This document shows, piece by piece, positions 39,662-48,336 of a stretch of DNA of 64,000 nt (position 1 is the first letter of the stretch; the number at the start of each line of letters is the position of its first letter). The notes below the pieces were generated by a model that was given only the letters and a program-made list of their open reading frames with translations, was not told where the DNA came from and did no database searches. The position numbers were made by a program, and so were the translations under genes. This DNA is from Streptomyces liliiviolaceus (GTDB lineage: Bacteria > Actinomycetota > Actinomycetes > Streptomycetales > Streptomycetaceae): NCBI RefSeq assembly GCF_018070025.1, contig NZ_JAGPYQ010000001.1, positions 4,154,001 to 4,218,000 on the forward strand, read 5' to 3'.

Positions 39662-41359
39662 TCACCCCCAGGGCCTGAGCGCCCCGTCCGGGGCCAGTGC
39701 CTGGGGAGAACCGGAGCCGGAGGTCCCGCCCGTCGGGGCCTCCGTCTCGCAGGTGACCGAGAACGGCACCTGGTTCGACTTCGTCCGCTGGGGGCTGCGG
39801 ACCTCCACACCGATCTTGTTCGTGAGCGTCCCCGACGTGTCGTACGTCGTCAGGACGACCGTGTTCTGCTTGCTCTTCCCGCCGCCCTGCGGGAACGAGA
39901 GCGTCTTCCAGCCCGGGTCGGACACCTCACCGGTCTCCGTCACCCAGCGGTACTGCACATCGACCGGTACGACGCCCACGGTGAACGTCGCCGTGAAGGT
40001 CGGAGCCCCCGCCTCGGGCGGCGGGCAGGCGCCGGTGTAGTCGGTGTGCGAGCCCGAGACCGTCACCTTCACGGACTGGGTGGGCGCGGGTGTCGTAGCC
40101 CCGCCGCCCGTGGTCGAGCCGCCGTCCGACCCGCTCGTACCGGAGTTCTCCGTCGTCGAGCCGCCGTCGGTGCCGCCCCCGTCGCTCCCGTTGCTCGCGC
40201 CGCCGTCGCCCCCGCCCGTGGAGCCGCCGGTGGTCCCGCCGGTCGAGCTGTTGGCCCCGTTTCCCCCGTCGCCGCCGTTGTCGCGGTTGATCAGCGCGTA
40301 GCTCAGGCCCGCGATGGCCAGGGCGAGAGCGGCCAGACCCGCGATCATCACGATCATGGTGCGCCGGGAACGGTCGGGCTGCGCGGTCGTCGTCGTGGCG
40401 GTGGGAGTCTGCGGGCCGGGTGAGGCGGGCGAGTACGCCGGCACCGGGGACGGCCGGGTCGGGTCGCCCCGGTCCGGCTGCGGGAACGCGGCGATCGTCG
40501 GCGCGTAGGGGACGGTGCCCGTACGGGGTGTGCCGCCGGCCGAGACGAGCCGCAGATCCCGCTCGGCGTCCTCTGCCGACATGCGCTCCGCCGGGTCCTT
40601 GCGCAGCAGCCCCTCGATGACCGGAGCGAGCGGACCCGCCCGGAGCGGCGGCGGCAACTCCTCGTCGACGACCGCGCGCAGGGTGCTGAGCGGGGTGTTC
40701 TGCCGGAACGGAGAGTTCCCCTCGACGGCCGCGTACAGGAGCACGCCGAGCGACCACAGGTCCGACTCGGGCCCCGGCGTACGCCCCAGCGCCCGCTCGG
40801 GGGCGAGGAACTCGGGCGAGCCGATCACCTCGCCGGTCATCGTGAGCGCCGAACTGCCCTCGACCGTGGCGATGCCGAAGTCGGTGAGCACGATGCGGCC
40901 GTCGTTGGACAGCAGGACGTTGCCGGGCTTCACGTCCCGGTGCAGGACCCCCGCCTCGTGCGCGGCCCGCAGCGCGGCGAGCACCTCCGCGCCGATGTGG
41001 GCGGCGCGCTCCGGGGACAACGGGCCCTCGGCGTCCAGTGCGTCGGACAGCGCGATCCCGCGGATCAGCTCCATCACGATCCACGGGCGGCCGTCCTCCA
41101 TCGCCACGTCGTAGACCGTCACCACATTGCGGTTCGAGACCCGGGCCGCGGCCCACGCCTCACGCTCCAGGCGGGCGTACATCCGCTCGACGTCGGGGCC
41201 CGGCAGCCCGCCCGGGGCCCGTACCTCCTTGACCGCCACCTCGCGGTGCAGCACCTCGTCGCGGGCCCGCCACACCGTCCCCATCCCGCCCTCGCCCAGC
41301 GGCGAGAGAAGACGGTAGCGGCCCGCGATCACACGTTCACTGCCCGGCTCTTCGGACAC
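39662..41359 (-). CDS. Transmembrane Ser/Thr protein kinase (PknB-type)
   Basis: 565 residues from GTG 41359, chosen for its GGGGGA site 5 bases upstream. Kinase domain about 12-270: GEGGMGTVW loop, AVKEV Lys, HRDVKPGN catalytic loop, DFG, SPEFLAPE. A Pro-rich linker, one transmembrane helix (IVMIAGLAALALAIAGLSYALI, about 335-356), a Gly/Ser/Thr low-complexity spacer and an extracellular beta domain with a Cys pair (GACPP ... VTCETE) follow. No PASTA repeats, so the sensed signal differs from PknB. Confidence 0.9.
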   Translation of the reverse strand: MSEEPGSERVIAGRYRLLSPLGEGGMGTVWRARDEVLHREVAVKEVRAPGGLPGPDVERMYARLEREAWAAARVSNRNVVTVYDVAMEDGRPWIVMELIRGIALSDALDAEGPLSPERAAHIGAEVLAALRAAHEAGVLHRDVKPGNVLLSNDGRIVLTDFGIATVEGSSALTMTGEVIGSPEFLAPERALGRTPGPESDLWSLGVLLYAAVEGNSPFRQNTPLSTLRAVVDEELPPPLRAGPLAPVIEGLLRKDPAERMSAEDAERDLRLVSAGGTPRTGTVPYAPTIAAFPQPDRGDPTRPSPVPAYSPASPGPQTPTATTTTAQPDRSRRTMIVMIAGLAALALAIAGLSYALINRDNGGDGGNGANSSTGGTTGGSTGGGDGGASNGSDGGGTDGGSTTENSGTSGSDGGSTTGGGATTPAPTQSVKVTVSGSHTDYTGACPPPEAGAPTFTATFTVGVVPVDVQYRWVTETGEVSDPGWKTLSFPQGGGKSKQNTVVLTTYDTSGTLTNKIGVEVRSPQRTKSNQVPFSVTCETEAPTGGTSGSGSPQALAPDGALRPWG

Positions 41360-41403
41360 GGGCGTCCCCCATTCGCATCCGCACGATTCTGAACAAAAGT
41401 AGC

Positions 41404-43056
41404 TCAACCGAGTGCGGTTGCCGCCCCCTTGAACACCAAACCGGCCCCAAGGGCCACTACTACGAACGCGGATCCGAGCGGCGTGGCCCGGCGGACCAGC
41501 GCCGCGGTCCTCCCGCCCGACCAGCGGGCGCCGTTCTCGATGGCCTTCGCGACCCGGCTGCCGACCCTGACGACGGCGAACCCGGCCGCCGTGAGGGTGA
41601 GCGCGAGCCCGGCCCCGTACGCCAGGACGAGCAGCAGCCCGAACCAGGCCTTGCCGAGCGCCGCCGCGCCGACGAGCACGACCACGGCGGACGGGCTGGG
41701 GACGAGACCTCCCGCGAAGCCGAGGAGAAGCGTGTCCTTGAGCTTGAGGGCCGGCCCGTGCGTGTGGGTGTGCGGGTGGGGGTGCGCATGCCCGTGCCCA
41801 TGGCCGTGCGCATGCCCGTGCTCGTCCTCGTGGCTGTGCTTGTGGCCGTCGCCCTCCCCATGCCCGTGCTTGTCCCCGTCCCCGTGGTCGTGCGTGTGCG
41901 CCGGGCCGTGGCTGTGCGTATGTCCGGGGCCGTGACTGTGCGAGTGGGAGTGCCCGTGCCCGTGTCCGCGCTGCTGCCAGGCCCGGCGTACGAGGGTCGC
42001 GCCGGCCACCGTGACGATGACGCCGCTCGTCACGCCCAGCCAGGCGATCACCGAGGGCGCCGCCGCCGAACCGGCGGTGACCAGGATGCCCAGGGCGACC
42101 ACGCCGAGGGTGTGAGTGACCGTCACGGAGGCGGCCAGCGGCAGCACGTCACGCATCGTCGCGTTGCCGCGGGCGGCGGCCGTGGCGGCCATGATGGTCT
42201 TGCCGTGTCCCGGAGCCAGGGCGTGCAGCGCGCCGAGCAGGACCGCGATGCCCAGGGCCAGCGCGGCGAAGCCCAGCGTCAGATCGTGCCGGGAGACCAG
42301 ATCGTCCAGCGCGCGCGTGAAGCGGTCGGCGCCACGCGGCAGCACGGACGAGGCGGGCGCGTCGGTCTTCTCCTCGACGAGCGCGGGACCACCGGGGCGC
42401 ACGCGCAGGGAGGCGGACGCCGTGTCGGCGGGCGACGACAGCAACTCCGCCGGGTACTTGGTCAGTTCGCCCGAGACGGACTTCTCGGGTACGTCGGAGG
42501 AGGTGAGCGTCATCCGGTCGCCGCGCGCCGTGACCTCGCGCCAGCCCGGCCCGTCGTCCACGGAGGCGCGGAAGCGCACCGCCAGGTTCCCGTCGGGCAG
42601 CGGAGCCGTCCAACGGCACTCCACCCGGAGCGTCTTGAGGCCGGCCTGCCCGGGCCGCACCCGGGCACGGCTCTCACCGGCGGTCAGCGCGACGGGCTTC
42701 CCGCCCACGCTCACCCGGCTCCTCCCGGCCGCCGTCTCGCACCGCTCCCGCGCCCAACTCCCCATGCCCGCCTTGTCGATGGCGGGCTGGGCCTGGGTCG
42801 CCGGGATCTCCGCGAGGTCCTCCACATGCAGGACCCGCAGCTTTCCGGGCGCGACGACCAGACCGTCGTACCGGTTCACGGTGAAGTTGCCCAGCGGGTG
42901 CGCCGAGGCCGACCCGGAGGGGATCAGCACGAGCGCGCAGGCGGCCATGAGCACGGCCGCGCAGGACCCGTACGCGCGACGGCGCACGGTCGCCCGCCGG
43001 TTCCGGGTGAGGCGGGAACGGAGGCCGCGCAGTCCGGGCAGGGTGAGGGCGCTCAC
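41404..43056 (-). CDS. NicO/RcnA-type nickel-cobalt transporter with His-rich loop
   Basis: 550 residues from GTG 43056, overlapping the upstream TPR stop (GTGA). A signal/anchor segment (AVLMAACALVLIPSGSASAHPLGNFTVNR) leads into an extracellular beta domain about 50-240, then the NicO transporter with LGALHALAPGHGKTIMAA (HxxxxGHGK-type motif) and FAGGLVPSPSAVVVLVG. Between helices lies a loop of about 70 residues that is nearly half His (GHGHGHSHSHSHGPGHTHSHG...), a metal-binding buffer. The HPLGNFT start is typical of HupE-like Actinobacterial members. Metal identity and direction are not shown. Confidence 0.88.
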   Translation of the reverse strand: MSALTLPGLRGLRSRLTRNRRATVRRRAYGSCAAVLMAACALVLIPSGSASAHPLGNFTVNRYDGLVVAPGKLRVLHVEDLAEIPATQAQPAIDKAGMGSWARERCETAAGRSRVSVGGKPVALTAGESRARVRPGQAGLKTLRVECRWTAPLPDGNLAVRFRASVDDGPGWREVTARGDRMTLTSSDVPEKSVSGELTKYPAELLSSPADTASASLRVRPGGPALVEEKTDAPASSVLPRGADRFTRALDDLVSRHDLTLGFAALALGIAVLLGALHALAPGHGKTIMAATAAARGNATMRDVLPLAASVTVTHTLGVVALGILVTAGSAAAPSVIAWLGVTSGVIVTVAGATLVRRAWQQRGHGHGHSHSHSHGPGHTHSHGPAHTHDHGDGDKHGHGEGDGHKHSHEDEHGHAHGHGHGHAHPHPHTHTHGPALKLKDTLLLGFAGGLVPSPSAVVVLVGAAALGKAWFGLLLVLAYGAGLALTLTAAGFAVVRVGSRVAKAIENGARWSGGRTAALVRRATPLGSAFVVVALGAGLVFKGAATALG

Positions 43057-44582
43057 CGCGCACCGCCCAGGGCGGTCAGGGCCTTCTCGGCCTGCTGCGC
43101 GCCCACCGGCGAGAAGCCCGGGTTGAGTTCGAGCGCCGCCGACAGGCTGCCGCGGGCCTCCTTCGCGTGGCCCGTGGCGCGTTCGATCATGCCGCGGTGG
43201 TAGAGGAACGTGGCGTCGCGGTAGCCGGTCGCGGTGGCGCGCCGGGCGTAGGCCAGGGCCTCGTCGTCACGGTCATTGACGTGCAGGGCCCAGGCGAGCG
43301 CGTCCGCGGTGTGCACGGTGTGGCGGCGTTCCCACTCCGCGCGGGCGGCGCGCAGGGCGGCCTTGCGGTCGCCGTGGTCCGCCGCCGCGAGGGCGGTGTC
43401 CAGATCGGCGTTGACGCCGTTGGCGCGGGCCAGCGAGGTCCAGGCGTCGACCAGCGCGTACTGGTCGCGGGCCTTCGCCGGGTCACCCTCGTCGTCGCGT
43501 GCCTCGTACAGCTCGCCGAGCACGACCAGCGGTCCCGGCAGCGGGAAGCGCGCCACGACCTCCTCCATCCCGCGGATCGCGGCCGCCCGGTCGCCGTTCG
43601 CGGCCTGCGCGCGGGCGCGGCCCTCCAGCGCCGGCAGATAGGTCCTGTCGGCCCGGAGCGCCTGCTCGTAGTACTTCAGGGCCACCCCGTAGTCGCCCTC
43701 GCGCCAGGAGAGCTGGCCCAGCGACCCCGCCACGTACGCGATGTCCCCGGGCGCGGTGGCACCGGCCAGCGCCTGCTTCAGGACACGGCGTGCCGTGCCG
43801 ATGTCGCCGCGCAGCTCACGCACATAGGCGTACCGGGTGAAGACCGGAACGCCCGGGCGGCGCGAGTCGGCCTCGTCGGCGGCCTTCGCCGCCTCCTTGT
43901 AGCGGCCCAGTTCGACCAGGGCGTCTATGCGGACCGACAGCGCGCGCTCGTTGAAGGCGTTCTCGTCCAGTGCCTGCTCCGAGAAGGCCAGTGCCTCGGG
44001 GAACTCGTGCCGGGCCGCGGCGAGCGCCGCCCGGCCGGCCAGCGCCGGATCGTTGTCGGGGCTCAGCTCCAGCGACCGTGCCAGCGCGCGCTGTGCTTGC
44101 GGATAGCGGGACGGGTCGCCGTTGGTGCGGGCCTGTTCGACATAGGCCATGCCCAGCGTGGCCCAGCCGCCGGAGTCCTTGGGCTGCGCCTTGAGATGGG
44201 ACTGCAGCGCGGAGATGCCCGAGGCCAGGCTGCCGCCCGCCAGCAGTTCGGGATCGAGGCCGGGCGCGGACGACACCGTGCTCGTGTCGTCCCCGCCCCG
44301 GTTGCCCAGCACCACGGCCCCCGCGGTCATCGCGACGGCGAGAGCGACGGCGCAGGCCGCGAGCTGCAGCGCCCGGGACCGCCCGGATCCCCGGCGCTCC
44401 CCGGGCGCGGGCCGACCGGTCCCGGTGGTCGCTGCCGCCGCTGCCGACCCGGCCGCCCCTGCCGTCTCGGCCGGCGTGGCCGTCCCGGTCGGGTCGGCAG
44501 CTGTCTCCGCCGTCCCGGCCGGATCGGCGGCCTCGTCGACGAGGTCCCTCTCCTGCGCGTCGTCGTTGCTCCGCGGGGACAT
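43053..44582 (-). CDS. Membrane-anchored TPR-repeat protein
   Basis: 509 residues from ATG 44582 (GGAGAG 6 bases upstream; an ATG at 44603 lacks a site). An Ala/Thr-rich cytoplasmic part is followed by one transmembrane helix (LQLAACAVALAVAMTAGAVVLG, about 72-93) and extracellular tetratricopeptide repeats (GWATLGMAYVEQAR, ALAGRAALAAARHEFPEALAFSEQAL, YVAGSLGQLSWREGDYGVALKYYEQAL and others). It is the middle gene of the DUF4331-TPR-NicO operon and probably a scaffold at the cell surface. Confidence 0.85.
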   Translation of the reverse strand: MSPRSNDDAQERDLVDEAADPAGTAETAADPTGTATPAETAGAAGSAAAAATTGTGRPAPGERRGSGRSRALQLAACAVALAVAMTAGAVVLGNRGGDDTSTVSSAPGLDPELLAGGSLASGISALQSHLKAQPKDSGGWATLGMAYVEQARTNGDPSRYPQAQRALARSLELSPDNDPALAGRAALAAARHEFPEALAFSEQALDENAFNERALSVRIDALVELGRYKEAAKAADEADSRRPGVPVFTRYAYVRELRGDIGTARRVLKQALAGATAPGDIAYVAGSLGQLSWREGDYGVALKYYEQALRADRTYLPALEGRARAQAANGDRAAAIRGMEEVVARFPLPGPLVVLGELYEARDDEGDPAKARDQYALVDAWTSLARANGVNADLDTALAAADHGDRKAALRAARAEWERRHTVHTADALAWALHVNDRDDEALAYARRATATGYRDATFLYHRGMIERATGHAKEARGSLSAALELNPGFSPVGAQQAEKALTALGGAR

Positions 44583-44721
44583 TGCGCTCTCCTCAATCGC
44601 CATGCTGGAAAAGGTGGTTCACGTGGTGGATGCGTTCGATGCGGTGGGTGGCGCGGCCCGTGCGCCGTGGGGGACGGTTACGCACGGACCGCGCCAGTCA
44701 CTGATGCCGGCCGGACGCGGG

Positions 44722-46260
44722 TCAGTACGACCGGCGGCGGCTGCGCCACCAGAGCAGACCCGTGCCGACGAGCAGGAACCCGGCCGCGCCCGAGGCCGCC
44801 GAGACGGCGATCAGCGTGGTGTCGTCCATACCGCCCGTGCCGTTCGCGCCGGCGGGCTGCAGCGCGTCACCGAGCTGGTTGCGGACGTCGTTGGTGCCGG
44901 TCGTGCCCTTGGCCAGCGGCCCGCGCGAACCCGAGGTCGGCTGACCGACGTACGGGAACGTCTTCTCGAACTTCACGTCGTTCTTGTCGACGGCGTCGCC
45001 CAGGTCGTTCTTGGAGCCGACCAGTTCGCCCTCGACGACCTGCAGCGCGATGTCCAGCACGTCGTCGCCGAGCCGGCGGCCGTTCGGGAAGCCCGCGTTG
45101 TCGCCGTCCAGTACACCGAGGCGCTTCTCCTCGGCGGCCGGCTTGGTGGAGGTGTTGAGACGCAGCATCTCCGAAGGGCGCACGTTCGGCGGCTGGTTGA
45201 GGCCCTCGACGCCCTTCAGGAACACGTCGACCAGGTCGTTGCGGGGCTCGTCGGGCGCCTCGATCTTGTAGATCGCCTCGATGAGCTTCGGCAGCTCGGG
45301 GTTGGTGACGTTCTTCAGGAAGTCACCGTCGTTCCAGGGCGCGGACGCGTTGAACTTGTCCTTGTCCTTGAGCGGGTTGACGACCTCGTTCACCAGCGGC
45401 ATGCCCAGGCGCGAGACCTGGCGGTAGTGGCCGCTCGCGTTCTTGCGCTGGGTCGTCGACCAGATGCCCACGATCGGCTGGTCGGCCGACTCCTGGATCA
45501 CGTCGTTCGGGAGCTGGAGGGCGACCGAGTTGACGTTGTAGCCCTTGAGGGTGTCGTTGCCGACCTCGGACAGGTTCCCGCCGTACAGCAGGTCGAAGAC
45601 GCGCAGGTCGAGGAAGAACGGGTCGTCCGCCTGGCCGGCGAACGTGGTCGCCCCGCCCGGCAGTTCGTGCACGGCCTCGGAACGGAGCTTGGCGTAGTCC
45701 GGCATGGACGCCTTGCCGACGTTCGACGGCGCGACCGCCACGTCGTCCGCGTACTTCGTCTTCTTGACCAGGTGCTGGTCCTTGAGCTGCAGCAGATCTA
45801 TGTCGTACGTCTGCGTGATGTTGAGGTCCGGGTCGTCGAGGCTCTCCACCGGACCGGTGTTGTACAGGAAGGTCTTGTCGTTCTTGACGTGCGTCTTGAA
45901 CGTGTAGCGGAAGACCAGTTCGCCCTGCGCGTCACCGTTGTTGTCGATGTGCAGGTCGTACTGGGCGTCCTCGGCGAACGGGAAGAAGTTCGGTCCGCCG
46001 GCCGGCTCCTCGAACGGGATCCAGTTGGCGATGATGGTCGTCGTGTCCGGCTTGTCGGGGCTCGCGAACGCGTACACGTCGGTGTTGTCGTACTGCGGCT
46101 GCCCCGAGATGAGCGGAGCCTCCCGGTGACTGGAGGCGCTCGCCGCCCCCGGTTCGAGCGCGGTCACGCCGACGGCCGCGAGCCCGCCGGTGGCCAGCGC
46201 ACCGCAGACAAGGGTCGCGAGGCTCCTGCGTCCCACGAACCCGCTGGTGAAAGGTGTCAT
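44722..46260 (-). CDS. DUF4331 secreted, membrane-anchored protein
   Basis: 512 residues from ATG 46260. Signal peptide about 1-42 (LEPGAASA), followed at once by SSHREAPLISGQPQYDNTDVYAFASPDKPDTTTIIANWIPFEEPAGGPNFF, the DUF4331 signature. The C-terminus has one helix (LIAVSAASGAAGFLLVGTGLLWW) and RSRRRS, a tail anchor. DUF4331 function is unknown. It is first in an operon with TPR and NicO genes and has an ECF-type promoter 117 bases upstream, shared in sequence with the divergent sigma gene. Confidence 0.9.
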   Translation of the reverse strand: MTPFTSGFVGRRSLATLVCGALATGGLAAVGVTALEPGAASASSHREAPLISGQPQYDNTDVYAFASPDKPDTTTIIANWIPFEEPAGGPNFFPFAEDAQYDLHIDNNGDAQGELVFRYTFKTHVKNDKTFLYNTGPVESLDDPDLNITQTYDIDLLQLKDQHLVKKTKYADDVAVAPSNVGKASMPDYAKLRSEAVHELPGGATTFAGQADDPFFLDLRVFDLLYGGNLSEVGNDTLKGYNVNSVALQLPNDVIQESADQPIVGIWSTTQRKNASGHYRQVSRLGMPLVNEVVNPLKDKDKFNASAPWNDGDFLKNVTNPELPKLIEAIYKIEAPDEPRNDLVDVFLKGVEGLNQPPNVRPSEMLRLNTSTKPAAEEKRLGVLDGDNAGFPNGRRLGDDVLDIALQVVEGELVGSKNDLGDAVDKNDVKFEKTFPYVGQPTSGSRGPLAKGTTGTNDVRNQLGDALQPAGANGTGGMDDTTLIAVSAASGAAGFLLVGTGLLWWRSRRRSY

Positions 46261-46383
46261 GCCGTCCGTCCTCTGTCCCAAAGCTGTGTTCCGGCGGTGA
46301 TGTGGCGGAAGCGACCTGTCGATCTGTCGACCGGTCCGCCCCCACGCTCGTCCCGCGTCGGTGGGTGATGCCTGATGCACGCC

Positions 46384-46411
46384 ATTCGGAGCCGGGGGGA
46401 GAAAGGATTGG
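46384..46411 (-). promoter_or_regulatory. ECF (SigK-like) promoter of the DUF4331 operon
   Basis: On the minus strand CCAATCC, 15 bases, CCGAAT. The -10 element and spacing match the divergent promoter at 46454-46479. The start of transcription would be near 46377. Confidence 0.65.
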
Positions 46412-46453
46412 TTCGACATTCACCCGCGTTTTCGAGCGGCTGATCCGTAACCC

Positions 46454-46479
46454 CATCCGACGGCGTTCCTGCGCCGAAT
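46454..46479 (+). promoter_or_regulatory. ECF (SigK-like) promoter of the sigma/anti-sigma genes
   Basis: CATCC at 46454-46458, 15 bases, CCGAAT at 46474-46479, which fits the CATCC / CCGAAT motif reported for SigK-type (ECF19) factors. It lies 47 bases before the sigma GTG, implying autoregulation. Confidence 0.68.
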
Positions 46480-46525
46480 ACGTGAGGACGGGACGAGCCG
46501 TTCAGACCGGCGAAGGGGGAAACGG

Positions 46526-47068
46526 GTGGAGGCGGACGAACTTCTGGTGCTCGTGGCCGGAGGCGACCAGAAGGCCTTCGAGGATCTGTACGCCCTGGTG
46601 TCCGGGCCGGTCTTCGGGCTGGTCCGCCGGGTGGTGCGCGATCCGGCCCAGTCCGAGGAAGTCGCGCAGGAGGTGTTACTCGAACTCTGGCGCTCCGCCG
46701 CGCGCTACGACCCCGGCCGCGGCACCGCACTCGCCTGGGTCCTGACCCTCGCGCACCGCAGGGCCGTCGACCGGGTCCGCAGCGCCCGCTCCGCCACCGA
46801 ACGCGAACTGCGCATGGCACGGCGGGCGAACGGCCCCGCCTTCGACCACGTCGCCGAGGAGGTCGAGGCCGGCCTCGAACGGGAATGGGTACGCCGCTGC
46901 CTCGACCGGCTCACCGCCCTGCAACGACAGTCCGTCACCCTCGCCTACTACGACGGCTACACCTACCGTGAGGTCGCCGAACGGCTCTCCCTGCCGCTCG
47001 GCACGGTCAAGACCCGCATGCGCGACGGACTCACGCGGCTGCGCGACTGCCTCGGAGGTGTCGCATGA
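46526..47068 (+). CDS. ECF sigma factor, SigK-like (ECF19)
   Basis: 180 residues from GTG 46526 (AAGGGGGA upstream). Region 2 spans about 10-78 (FEDLYALVSGPVFGLVRRVV...SEEVAQEVLLELWRSAARYD...WVLTLAHRRAVDRVR), region 4 about 120-175 (LDRLTALQRQSVTLAYYDGYTYREVAERLSLPLGTVKTRMRDGLTRLRD). The 3' end overlaps the anti-sigma start by 4 bases (ATGA). It probably drives its own promoter and the DUF4331-TPR-NicO operon. Confidence 0.92.
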   Translation: MEADELLVLVAGGDQKAFEDLYALVSGPVFGLVRRVVRDPAQSEEVAQEVLLELWRSAARYDPGRGTALAWVLTLAHRRAVDRVRSARSATERELRMARRANGPAFDHVAEEVEAGLEREWVRRCLDRLTALQRQSVTLAYYDGYTYREVAERLSLPLGTVKTRMRDGLTRLRDCLGGVA

Positions 47069-47850
47069 GCACCCTCTTCCGCCGCGGTGATCTGCACTCG
47101 CTGGCCGCCCCGTACGCCCTCGACGCCCTGGAACCCCATGAGCACAAGCGATTCGAGAAGCACCTGAAGCGCTGCGACGGCTGCGCCGCCGAAGTGCGCG
47201 CCCTGCGCGAGGACGCGGTGCGCCTCGCCTGGTCCACGGCCGCCCCGGCCCCCGCCGCGATGCGCGACCGGGTCCTGACGGCCATCCGGACGACCCCTCA
47301 GGAACCGGCCTCCGCGGAGCCCCCGGCACGCGCGCGCGTGGAACGGCCGCCGTCCCGCGCCCGCCGCTCGCCCTTCTCGGTCTTCCTCGTCCCGCTCGCC
47401 TCCACCACGGCCGCCGCCGCTCTCGTCGTCGCCGCGCTCTTCGGCATGCAGGCGTCCCGGACACAGGACCAGCTGGCCGAACAGCGGGCGCAGGCACGTG
47501 AGATCGCCCACGTTCTCGCGGCGCCGGACGCGCGGGCCGCCGCCGGACGCGACGCGAACGGCCAGGGCATCGGTGTCGTCGCGTCCGCCGAACAGAAGAC
47601 CGCCGTCGTCACCTCGGCCGGGCTCGGCACGCCCGCGAACGACGGGGTCCACCAGCTGTGGCTCATGCGACCGGAGGAGAAACCGCGCTCCCTGGGACTC
47701 CTCGACGGCGACACGCCCTTGATTGCCACCGGACTGAACACGGACGCGACCTCACTCGCTGTAACCGTCGAGCCGTCCGGCGGCTCCCCGCAGCCAACCA
47801 CCGCACCGGTTGTCCAACTCGCCCTGAAATCGCTCGGATTCGGAGAGTAA
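47065..47850 (+). CDS. Membrane anti-sigma factor, RskA-like zinc anti-sigma
   Basis: 261 residues. The cytoplasmic zinc anti-sigma domain holds HLKRCDGC (H-x3-C-x2-C, about 30-37). A transmembrane helix (FLVPLASTTAAAALVVAALFGM, about 106-127) leads to an extracytoplasmic RskA domain (VVASAEQKTAVVTSAGLGTPANDGVHQLWLMRPEEKPRSLGLL). RskA-type factors release SigK after regulated proteolysis; the inducing signal is unknown, perhaps linked to the metal transporter. Confidence 0.92.
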   Translation: MSTLFRRGDLHSLAAPYALDALEPHEHKRFEKHLKRCDGCAAEVRALREDAVRLAWSTAAPAPAAMRDRVLTAIRTTPQEPASAEPPARARVERPPSRARRSPFSVFLVPLASTTAAAALVVAALFGMQASRTQDQLAEQRAQAREIAHVLAAPDARAAAGRDANGQGIGVVASAEQKTAVVTSAGLGTPANDGVHQLWLMRPEEKPRSLGLLDGDTPLIATGLNTDATSLAVTVEPSGGSPQPTTAPVVQLALKSLGFGE

Positions 47851-47965
47851 TCGTCAACCCCCTTTGCGGGTAGGTGAATACCGTGCCCGGGATACACGAG
47901 TGTGATGAGGGAGCGATAGGGTTAACCTGCCCGGGCCGGGTGCCCTCGTACGGGTGGGGAGTGAC

Positions 47966-48235
47966 ATGGAACAGATAACAGTGCGTGGCAGGGCGCGAGT
48001 CCCTGCTATCACGTGTGGGAGCAGCGCGACGAGTTCGCGCCTCGACCGCCATCTTTCGGTGATGGGTGGCCCTGCCATCCCTCAGCGCGAGGCGGCCGAG
48101 GCGACGTCCCTGATGCGCGAACTGACCGCACGTGACACCGCGCACGACCGCACCGGCAGGAGTGCGCGCGTGAGGCGGGTCTCGCTCTTCGCGCCGCTGC
48201 GCCGGCTGCGCCGTTCCCTGTTCGGCGGCCGCTGA
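47966..48235 (+). CDS. Conserved small basic protein, unknown function
   Basis: 89 residues from ATG 47966 with GGGGAG 5 bases upstream. Product starts MEQITVRGRARVPAITCGSS and ends RVRRVSLFAPLRRLRRSLFGG, very basic and without membrane helix. Codon bias supports expression. I believe close homologues are widespread in Streptomyces, but no function is known. Confidence 0.65.
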   Translation: MEQITVRGRARVPAITCGSSATSSRLDRHLSVMGGPAIPQREAAEATSLMRELTARDTAHDRTGRSARVRRVSLFAPLRRLRRSLFGGR

Positions 48236-48336
48236 CCGGCGACCCCGGTCGCCGAGAGGCGGCCGAAACCGAGCAGGACCAGCGGAAGCAGCGGCATCGG
48301 TAGGACCAGCAGGACCAGCGGAACCCCGACCCGCGC

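Noticed and set aside
41758-43203. Plus-strand frame of Val/Arg repeats opposite the NicO gene
   Set aside because: It is the antisense of the His-rich loop and its surroundings; it has no domain and no ribosome binding site.
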